Part shown: one piece after another, positions 1 to 6,934 of the stretch
How positions within the stretch are numbered: position 1 is the stretch's first letter
Layout of the letters: the number at the start of each line of letters is the position of its first letter
From: UBA5342 sp965662645
GTDB lineage: Bacteria; Bacteroidota; Bacteroidia; Bacteroidales; UBA5342
Assembly (NCBI GenBank): GCA_965662645.1
Contig: CBFIII010000074.1
Span: forward strand, 1 to 15,841
Length of the DNA: 15,841 nt
Direction: 5' to 3'
The notes under the pieces: model-generated
Seen by the model: the letters and a program-made list of their open reading frames with translations, nothing else
What the model was told of the DNA's origin: nothing
Databases searched by the model: none
Translations under genes and position numbers: made by a program

Positions 1-143
1 CATTTTTGCACTTATATTTTTTTGAAATAGCCTATTATTACTTCTAAATTGCAAGCATAAATGGACTTTTAATATATTTTGTGGCTAGAATTTAATGTCG
101 AACTCAGGTTATTACTTATACTATCATATGGTTCACAATATAT

Positions 144-182
144 AATAAAAAAATCACCCATCATAATAATGACAGGTGATTT
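144..182 (-). terminator. Rho-independent terminator of the first T9SS cargo gene
   Basis: On the minus strand an 8-bp stem (AAATCACC at 151-158 paired with GGTGATTT at 175-182) encloses an inner TCAT/ATGA stem with an AATA loop and a CA/CA mismatch. It is followed on the minus strand by a T-rich tract, seen as an A-run on the plus strand at about 147-153. It lies 21 nt past the stop codon. The hairpin differs from the one after the second paralog (2896-2927) only at three adjacent bases. Confidence 0.85.
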
Positions 183-203
183 TATATCTTAAAAACAGTG
201 TTT

Positions 204-2642
204 CTAATTAATTATCAGTTTACGAACAAGCGATTGAGAACCGTCTGATAATCTCACTAAATAAACACCTGAATTCATTTGTTTATTTACGGTCTCTCCT
301 GAAAGCAATACTGAATTATCAAGAACAAGACCATTAACTCCAATAACACTTACGGATAAACGTCCTGCAACTAAAGATTCCAGAACTATAGACTTATCTT
401 CTGTTGTTATCTTAGCTAAATCGTTAATATAAGAAGCAACACCACTTAAAGCCGTCTCTGTATTCTCTGCTTTAGTAATAAAAATACTAAATCTTCCTTC
501 AATATAATCTTCCTGATTTATAGCAGAAACAATATCCTCAGCTTGCGATAGAGGCACTATAGTCATTTCATCATCATCAACTAGACTAAAATTGTAAGAA
601 CTATCACCTTCCAATATAAAAGTTAACAATATACTATCAGATCCTTGAACCAAATCAATAACCAAAGGCACTTCACAATAACCATTTGATAAAGAAACAG
701 CATTAGCAGCAAAACAAGTAGCAGCATCATCCGTAGAATAAATGATATCCTTATAAGCATTAGATGTTTCATATTTGAGGGCATCCATTTTTTCATCCAT
801 ACCTACCGATGCATTATTAGCCACCTTAATATAAGTATAGTCAGACTGATAACCTTTCATCATATTCACGCCAATAGTTAAAGCATTTGTCACTTCTTCA
901 ACTGCTCCCAATTTAGAAACATACCCAGCATCTAAAGAAACATAATTTTCATCATCTGTCATAAAGAACGTAGCAGCTGCATCATCATCACTAGTTCTCT
1001 TTACAAAGAAAGCCTCCATAGGCGCAAGTGTTCTTGCCTCTTCATCACCTACCCCGTTTGTCCAAACTTTGTATCCATCTCCATCATAAACATACACAGC
1101 TCCTGTGAAATATTTCTGATTATGGGGGCTATTTTCAAACACATCTTCATAAGTCATAGAATGAGAAAAGGGGTTACCTACTAAATTCCAACCCGCATGT
1201 CCTAAAGACGCCTTAATAGTATTAGTTGTACTAACAGACACCTCATTCTTAGAAGACTCATATTTGAAAGTTTGAAGTTTATCATTAACCACCCAAACCA
1301 TATAACCACGCCCTTCAATCAGCTCATAATCGCCTTCAAATACATCCTCCATCCCTGATATCCCACTAGAACGATTTTCCTGAGAATAATTTACTATGAA
1401 ATACCCACAGGACCTATCTCTCCAAGAACTTGCTAATTTAAGATCGGGGAACAACTCATCAGCAGTCATAGAATAAGGCATACAAACAAAGTTCCACTGT
1501 CCGGTAGGGAAATACTCTTGTTTCTCTACATAATGATTCTCAACCGAAGCCTCCTGTTCATATTCAGCACTTATATTTACACCTGCTTGCAAAACAATGG
1601 GATTTTCGGTCTCTATTTTACCGCCTTTTTTCACAAATAATTTACCATTACCCTTAACCACTAAATCTTTTGCCTTCACATCTTCAGAAACCTCACATGA
1701 TCCTTCAATAATCACCGTATCAATTTCTGAATTAGGCAAACCATTAGACCACATAGTCTCATCACTCCAAGAACCTGTAGGACCATTAAAAGTAGTCACT
1801 TTATCTTCAGAGGCATTCAAATTAGCACTATTATCAAGTGAAGAAACGACAGAAGCCCACGTTCTTCCCATACGGATTTCATCAAAATAAGCAACACCAT
1901 AAAAATAAGATTGCAAATCAATGGAGCCCATGGTTAAATAAGGTTTCTTAGTAAGACTATGAAATTCCGCCTGTTCTTCTTCAAGAGAAGTAGGATTAAT
2001 GAATGCGTCAATTTGATCAATGGTACCCCAAGAATTAAAAACGGAGAACTTGGCCACAATCATATACGTTTGACCAGCTACGGGCTTTGATTTTCCAACA
2101 AATCCTTTCTTTGAACCATTTCTAGAGAATACAGCCCCCAATTTATTTTTATTATTCATCGTACCTAAAAGCGCACCTGCATCCCACCCTGATTGTTTAG
2201 CCCCTAGAGCTAAATAACTCCATGTATTCTTTGGCGTCTCAGAAAGCTGAGCCAAGAAACTCACATAAAACGTGGTTTTGAAATCACCAGACCATGAATT
2301 GGTAGTATATCGCACCAACGCTTTTGATTCATCGCCCCAATTGGTTTCTGTTGATTTCACACAATTAGATCCACCATTAACAGAAATCCCACAAACATCT
2401 TTGTAGCTCAGTGACACTTCGCCTTTAGAATAGGAATAATAATAACCGTTGAATTCTGAATTAAATTCGAGCCCATTATGATCAGAAGCATATTCAAACC
2501 AGCTTCCTTGCCAACCAAAATCGTTACCAGAAAAACCATCATACGCAATAAGATCGCTGTTTAGTTTTAAATCCTCAGTAGAGCCACACATCGTTGACAC
2601 AGGAAATAAGAGGATTGCTAATAGCAAGTAGAAAATTTTCAT
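204..2642 (-). CDS. T9SS type A sorting domain protein, tandem paralog 1
   Basis: Predicted secreted or surface protein of 812 residues; the specific function is unknown. Residues 1-20 are a signal peptide (charged N-terminus, Leu-rich core). Residues about 30-270 look like a concanavalin/LamG-type beta-sandwich, opening with YDGFSGNDFGW and closing with AYFDEIRMGRTW, as in many T9SS lectin-like modules. Residues about 283-350 carry a GSW-W-GLP-D-V-I pattern leading into short beta repeats. Residues about 380-560 contain GQWNFVCMPY and GWNLVGNPF, motifs common in T9SS cargo. The last ~80 residues form the sorting domain (GVYLVRLSDG near the end, then VRKLIIN), recognised by the type IX secretion machinery at the outer membrane. 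No enzymatic motif was found. No Shine-Dalgarno precedes the start, as is normal in this phylum. It is paralogous to the 2951-5395 product, about 73% identical over the final ~81 residues by eye. Confidence 0.9.
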   Translation of the reverse strand: MKIFYLLLAILLFPVSTMCGSTEDLKLNSDLIAYDGFSGNDFGWQGSWFEYASDHNGLEFNSEFNGYYYSYSKGEVSLSYKDVCGISVNGGSNCVKSTETNWGDESKALVRYTTNSWSGDFKTTFYVSFLAQLSETPKNTWSYLALGAKQSGWDAGALLGTMNNKNKLGAVFSRNGSKKGFVGKSKPVAGQTYMIVAKFSVFNSWGTIDQIDAFINPTSLEEEQAEFHSLTKKPYLTMGSIDLQSYFYGVAYFDEIRMGRTWASVVSSLDNSANLNASEDKVTTFNGPTGSWSDETMWSNGLPNSEIDTVIIEGSCEVSEDVKAKDLVVKGNGKLFVKKGGKIETENPIVLQAGVNISAEYEQEASVENHYVEKQEYFPTGQWNFVCMPYSMTADELFPDLKLASSWRDRSCGYFIVNYSQENRSSGISGMEDVFEGDYELIEGRGYMVWVVNDKLQTFKYESSKNEVSVSTTNTIKASLGHAGWNLVGNPFSHSMTYEDVFENSPHNQKYFTGAVYVYDGDGYKVWTNGVGDEEARTLAPMEAFFVKRTSDDDAAATFFMTDDENYVSLDAGYVSKLGAVEEVTNALTIGVNMMKGYQSDYTYIKVANNASVGMDEKMDALKYETSNAYKDIIYSTDDAATCFAANAVSLSNGYCEVPLVIDLVQGSDSILLTFILEGDSSYNFSLVDDDEMTIVPLSQAEDIVSAINQEDYIEGRFSIFITKAENTETALSGVASYINDLAKITTEDKSIVLESLVAGRLSVSVIGVNGLVLDNSVLLSGETVNKQMNSGVYLVRLSDGSQSLVRKLIIN

Positions 2643-2950
2643 AATAGCCGTTATTAGGTAAATTGTTGTTCATTAATAAATTTCAATCACTTCACAATAA
2701 AAAGGAAGAACCTACTAAATATATCTTCACAATACTCCTTATAAAAAAATCATCTCTTCTGATATATGCTATCCATACACCATCAACTTTTTTCATAAGA
2801 TAAATTAGATTTCTCTTTAATTGTGAATAAAGACATCTAGCGAGTATTAGACACAACAATATAATCAATACGGTTGTTCACTTTAAAACAAAAAAAAATC
2901 ACCTGCCATAATAATGACAGGTGATTTAATATTTAAAAAATATAATGTTT
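2643..2950. other. Intergenic leader between the two T9SS paralogs
   Basis: This 308-bp gap holds the terminator of the right-hand paralog (2896-2927) and the 5' leader of the left-hand one. The leader is recognisably similar to the leader of the other paralog in the first ~70 bases upstream of the start, with a shared TTCAATCACTTCA-like block. No perfect TAnnTTTG promoter is present for the left gene. The minus-strand TATATTG at 2857-2863 is the closest match and sits roughly where the other paralog has a perfect box. No open reading frame of note was seen. Confidence 0.5.
2889..2927 (-). terminator. Rho-independent terminator of the second T9SS cargo gene
   Basis: On the minus strand a perfect 10-bp stem (AAATCACCTG at 2896-2905 with CAGGTGATTT at 2918-2927) and an inner CAT/ATG with AATA loop are followed by a long T-run, the plus-strand A-run at 2890-2898. 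It lies 23 nt past the stop codon and separates transcription of the two paralogs. Confidence 0.9.
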
Positions 2951-5395
2951 CTAATTAATCATCAGCTTACGAACTACAGATTTAGAACCGTCAGAAAGTC
3001 TCACTAAATAAACACCTGTATTCATTTGTTTATTAACAGTCTCTCCTGAATACAACATAAAATTATCAAGAACCTGACCATTAATTCCAACAATATGAAC
3101 TGATAAACGCTCAGCAACCAAAGACTCAAGTACAATAGAATTATCATCTGTTGTTATCTTAGCTAAATCGTTAGTCAAGTCAACAATACTATTTAAAGCA
3201 GTCTCTTTTTCTGCATTTTTAGTAATAAATATTTTAAATCTATCTTCGATATAATCTGCTTGATTTATAAATATAGAGATATCCTCAGCCTGCGCTAAAG
3301 GCACCATAGTCCACTCCACATCATCAACTAAACTGAAAGTATAAGAACTATCACCTTCTAACATAAAAGTCAACAATACACTATCAGCACTTTGAGCCAA
3401 ATCAATAACCAAAGGCACTTGACAATATCCATTTGATAGAGAAACAGAATTTGCAGCAAAACAAATAGAAGCATCATCATCAGTAGAATAAATGATATCC
3501 TTATAATCATTAGATGTTTCATATTTAAGAGCATCCAACTTCTCATCCATACCTACTGATGCATTATCAGCCATCTTAATATAGGTATAATCAGATTGAT
3601 AACCTTTCATTATATTTACCCCAACAGTTAGAGCATTTGTTACATCTTCAACTGTAGCTATTTTAGAAACATACTCGGCATCTAAAGAAACATAACTACC
3701 ATCCTCAGCCATACAAAACGTAGCAGCTGAATCAACATCACTCGTTCTCTTTACAAAGAAAGCCTCCATAGGAGCAATGGTTCTTGCCTCTTCATCACCT
3801 ACACCGTTTGTCCAAACTTTGTATCCTTCGCCATCATATACATATACACCACCAGTAAAATATTTCTGATTATGAGGACAATTATCAAACACATCTTCAT
3901 AGGTCATAGAATGAGAGAAGGGGTTACCTACTAAATTCCATCCAGCATGACCTAAAGACGCCTTAATTGTATTAGTGGTACTAACAGTAACTTCACTCTT
4001 AGATGACTCATATGTAAAAGTTCTAAGTTTATCATTCACCACCCAAACCATATAACCACGCCCTTCAAGCAACTGATAATCACCATCAAAGATATCCACC
4101 ATTCCTGTAATACCAGTAGCACGAATTTCTTGAGAATAATCTGTAATAAAGTACCCACAGGATCTGTCACTCCAAGAACTTGCCAATTTCAAATCAGGAA
4201 ACAATTCATCAGCTGTCATAGTATAAGGCATACACACAAAGTTCCACTGTCCAGTAGAAAAATATTCTTGTTTCTGTACAGAATGATTATCAACCGTCTC
4301 TTCTTGTTTATATTCAGCACTTGCTGCTACGCTTGCTTCCAAAACAATAGGATTTTCGGTCTCTATACTACCACCTTTTTTTACAAATAATTTACCATTA
4401 CCCTTAACCACTAAGTCTTTCGCTTTCACACCTTCAGAAACCTCACATGTCCCTTCAATAATTACGGAATCAGTTTCAGCATCAGGCAAACCATTAGTCC
4501 ACATCGCCTCTTCAGTCCAAGAGCCTGTAGGACCTTTAAAAGTTGTCACATTACCTTCGGGTTCATACGAACCACTGCTATTATCGAGAGAAGAAACAAC
4601 CGCTCCCCAAGTCTTTCCAATGCGAATTTCATCAAAATAAGCAACATCAGAAAAGTAAGCTTGCAAAGCAATGGGTCCCATTTGCATTTGAGCATTATTA
4701 ACAGAACCTTGAAGCTCAGCGCTTTCAACAGTAAGAGAATTTGGATTAATAAATATATCTATATTTTGGAAAACGGCCCATTTATTAGCACCCGAAAATT
4801 TAGCTACAATCATATAAGTCTGACCAGCTTCAGGCTTTTCCTTACCAACAAAACCTTTTTTTGAACCATCTCTTGCAAAAGCAGCTCCCGTTTTATTCTT
4901 ATTATTCATGGTACCCAAAAGAGCCCCTGCATCCGCCCAACGTTGCTTAACACCCACAGCAACATAACTCCAGGTATTAGAAGGCGTTATAGAAAATTGC
5001 GCCAAGAAACTCACATAAAAGGTCTCACTAAAATCGTCAGAATAAATATCTTCAGGATATCGTACTAAAGCTTTAGACTCAGAACCCCAATTGGTTTCTG
5101 TTGCTTTCACATTATCAGTTCCCCCTTTCACAGAGATCCCATTATTTTCATAATTCAAAGAAACCTCATCGCTAGAATAATCAAAATAATTCTCATCAAA
5201 GCTATACCCCCAACCATAATGATGGCCATACCCCTGAAAAGAATATTCATACCAGTTTCCACTCCAACCAAAATCATTGCCAGAAAAACCATCATAAGCA
5301 ATGAGATTGCTATTTAGTTTTAAATTCTCATTAGCGCCCAATGCAACTGACAACGAAAATAAGAATACTACGATTAATGAATAAAATGTTTTCAT
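2951..5395 (-). CDS. T9SS type A sorting domain protein, tandem paralog 2
   Basis: Predicted secreted or cell-surface protein of 814 residues with no recognisable enzyme domain. It is collinear with its downstream paralog: signal peptide at residues 1-20 ending SVALG|A; N-terminal concanavalin/LamG-like beta-sandwich (YDGFSGNDFGW to AYFDEIRIGKTW); beta-repeat segment beginning GPTGSW; a middle region with GQWNFVCMPY and GWNLVGNPF; C-terminal T9SS type A sorting domain ending VRKLMIN. The clearest structural difference is a Tyr/Gly/His-rich stretch at residues about 52-73 (YGHHYGWGY), where the paralog has a shorter, different sequence. It is likely exported by Sec and then by T9SS, where the C-terminal domain is normally removed. 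A perfect Bacteroidota -7 box lies about 160 nt upstream, giving a long leader. Confidence 0.9.
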   Translation of the reverse strand: MKTFYSLIVVFLFSLSVALGANENLKLNSNLIAYDGFSGNDFGWSGNWYEYSFQGYGHHYGWGYSFDENYFDYSSDEVSLNYENNGISVKGGTDNVKATETNWGSESKALVRYPEDIYSDDFSETFYVSFLAQFSITPSNTWSYVAVGVKQRWADAGALLGTMNNKNKTGAAFARDGSKKGFVGKEKPEAGQTYMIVAKFSGANKWAVFQNIDIFINPNSLTVESAELQGSVNNAQMQMGPIALQAYFSDVAYFDEIRIGKTWGAVVSSLDNSSGSYEPEGNVTTFKGPTGSWTEEAMWTNGLPDAETDSVIIEGTCEVSEGVKAKDLVVKGNGKLFVKKGGSIETENPIVLEASVAASAEYKQEETVDNHSVQKQEYFSTGQWNFVCMPYTMTADELFPDLKLASSWSDRSCGYFITDYSQEIRATGITGMVDIFDGDYQLLEGRGYMVWVVNDKLRTFTYESSKSEVTVSTTNTIKASLGHAGWNLVGNPFSHSMTYEDVFDNCPHNQKYFTGGVYVYDGEGYKVWTNGVGDEEARTIAPMEAFFVKRTSDVDSAATFCMAEDGSYVSLDAEYVSKIATVEDVTNALTVGVNIMKGYQSDYTYIKMADNASVGMDEKLDALKYETSNDYKDIIYSTDDDASICFAANSVSLSNGYCQVPLVIDLAQSADSVLLTFMLEGDSSYTFSLVDDVEWTMVPLAQAEDISIFINQADYIEDRFKIFITKNAEKETALNSIVDLTNDLAKITTDDNSIVLESLVAERLSVHIVGINGQVLDNFMLYSGETVNKQMNTGVYLVRLSDGSKSVVRKLMIN

Positions 5396-5917
5396 AATAC
5401 CGGATATTAAATGAATAAGCAGTTTGCTTTTAATAAGTTACAATCATTTCAAAAAATAAAGATAAGTAATACATCCGCAATAATAACGACTCTATTACTT
5501 CAACTTATAGTATCAGTCTAAAGACACCTCTCTCTATTCATGACACTTTAATTGCGCAAATATACAACAAAAAATTTGGAAATTAAAACATTTTAGCGTA
5601 ATAGACGACTTAATTTACTGCAAAATTTGCATTCACTAACTCCAACTCGCTTTGCATCAAATGAAAGGTTATAAATAAAAAAATACTCTATTTAACAGTT
5701 TAATTACAAATTGGAAAGAATAAAAAAAACAGAAAACAACGCGATAAAAACTTCACTTGTTTTCGTTTTTCACTAGTAGTTTTTCCTTACCTTCTGAAAC
5801 AGTTTTTAAAAAAACACAATAGAAGAACTAACTTATGGGCAAATTGCATCAAAACAAAATTACTCTCAACGTTCAATTCAACAAAAGACGGGCAGTTATT
5901 TACCGACAATAAATAAA
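5396..5917. other. AT-rich intergenic region upstream of T9SS paralog 2
   Basis: Besides the promoter at 5557-5588, this stretch holds a perfect 13-nt palindrome TGCAAAATTTGCA at 5619-5631, a possible operator with no known partner. A 25-codon open frame at 5835-5912 has no support. I see no RNA gene. Confidence 0.35.
5557..5588 (-). promoter_or_regulatory. Bacteroidota-type promoter of T9SS paralog 2
   Basis: The minus strand reads TATATTTG at 5564-5557, an exact match to the phylum's TAnnTTTG -7 element. A TTTT (one off the -33 TTTG) lies at 5588-5585, 20 nt upstream. Transcription would start near 5550, leaving a ~155-nt AT-rich leader before the start codon at 5395. Established consensus applied by eye; not tested. 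Confidence 0.5.
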
Positions 5918-6188
5918 ATGAGAACTAAATCCGCTATTGTATTAATAGACATAACTTATCAGGGATCAAATTTTGGAGTCAAGCTTTTTTAAATACATTT
6001 ACACTTCAGAAAATCTGCTTAAATACGATGTCCGGTATGAAACCAATAAAATGTATCATAAAGGAATATTAGAATTTGTCGATTATGCCAACATTTTTAT
6101 TATCGCCTCCACAAAACCAGCTCATTCAAGAATAAATTACGGCATAAAAAAATCACACCTTTGCAAAATTGCAAGATGTGATTTTTAA
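5918..6188 (+). pseudogene. Possible small gene split by a homopolymer frameshift
   Basis: An ATG at 5918 opens a frame reading MRTKSAIVLIDITYQG and ending GVKLF at a stop at 5990-5992, directly after a run of six T (5985-5990). Removing one T joins it in frame to a second open frame (KYIYTSENLLKYD...) that runs to 6188, giving a ~90-residue product. The last dozen codons lie inside the terminator of slyD, which argues against a conserved C-terminus. I do not recognise the protein family. It could be a decayed gene, a sequencing error, or chance open frame in AT-rich DNA. Confidence 0.2.
6146..6186 (-). terminator. Terminator after slyD, probably bidirectional
   Basis: A 10-bp stem (AAAAATCACA at 6148-6157 with TGTGATTTTT at 6177-6186) has an inner TTGC/GCAA stem (6161-6164 with 6171-6174) around an AAAATT loop. 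A-rich and T-rich flanks allow function on either strand. It lies about 47 nt beyond the slyD stop codon on the minus strand. Confidence 0.8.
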
Positions 6189-6232
6189 ATATCTCATCCA
6201 CAGCCACAAAGCTGTACTGTATTTTTCAAGGA

Positions 6233-6802
6233 TTAGTTAGATCCACACCCTTCGTCTTCACAAGAACAATCACCCGATCCACAATCACCACCACTACAAC
6301 TAGAGCAACCGCCTTCTTGTGCTTGAGCAATCTGGGCTAACTCTTCATCAGAAGCTTCACGAGCAGATAGAACAACACCAGTAAAAAATAAATCTTGACC
6401 AGCCATAGGATGATTAAAATCCATTTTAACTATTTCGTCTTCGACTTTTAATACTTTGCCATCCATGCGTCCACCATTGTTATCCATCATAGGTAACACA
6501 TTTCCTTCAGCCACCATCTCAGAATCAAATTCACCATCTTTAACAAAAATTGTTTTAGGTAAATCAACAATTCTATCTTCAAAAACAGGACCATAACCTT
6601 CCAAATGAGGAATTTCGATTTTGAATTCCTCTCCAACTTCCATTCCTAATAGCGCTTCTTCAAATTTAGGTAACATTAAGCCAGCACCATAAATAAATTC
6701 CAAAGGATGATCTTTTTGTGTTGCTTCTACTACCTCTCCTTCATGACTCTTAGAGCGTAAAGTGTATGACAACCCTACATGTACGTTTCTGTTAATCTTC
6801 AT
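6233..6802 (-). CDS. slyD: FKBP-type peptidyl-prolyl cis-trans isomerase, SlyD family
   Basis: Cytoplasmic prolyl isomerase and chaperone of 189 residues. The FKBP fold is split: residues about 1-70 begin VHVGLSYTLR and include the active-site stretch PLEFIYGAGLMLPKFEEAL and the GMEVGEEF turn. Residues about 72-128 form the inserted IF chaperone domain (YGPVFEDRIVDLP to VLKVEDEIVKMDFNHP). The fold then closes with AGQDLFFTGVVLSA. The C-terminal tail (165-189) has six cysteines, C166, C169, C174, C179, C181 and C186, among Gly/Ser/Asp; in SlyD proteins such tails bind nickel or zinc. No histidines occur in this tail, unlike the E. coli protein. The gene has its own promoter (6853-6882) and terminator, so it is probably a single-gene transcript downstream of gcvP. 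Confidence 0.93.
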   Translation of the reverse strand: MKINRNVHVGLSYTLRSKSHEGEVVEATQKDHPLEFIYGAGLMLPKFEEALLGMEVGEEFKIEIPHLEGYGPVFEDRIVDLPKTIFVKDGEFDSEMVAEGNVLPMMDNNGGRMDGKVLKVEDEIVKMDFNHPMAGQDLFFTGVVLSAREASDEELAQIAQAQEGGCSSCSGGDCGSGDCSCEDEGCGSN

Positions 6803-6852
6803 ATTTCTAGGTATTTAGTTATTTCTTCAATTTAAAAAAAATCAAGAATCGG

Positions 6853-6882
6853 CAAAGGTACACATCTTTTTGATAATGCAAA
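6853..6882 (-). promoter_or_regulatory. Bacteroidota-type promoter of slyD
   Basis: The minus strand shows TTTG at 6882-6879 and TACCTTTG at 6860-6853 separated by 18 nt, matching both the -33 TTTG and -7 TAnnTTTG elements. The start would be near 6846, about 44 nt before the slyD start codon. This is the best promoter match in the window. Confidence 0.7.
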
Positions 6883-6934
6883 ATTACGACCCGAAAAGTT
6901 TCAAATTTTCAAAATAGACTCAACCTCGTTTTCT

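Noticed and set aside
5835..5912. 25-codon open frame starting MGKLHQNK
   Set aside because: Very short, different frame from the neighbouring open frames, and no supporting signal; at most part of the same decayed stretch.
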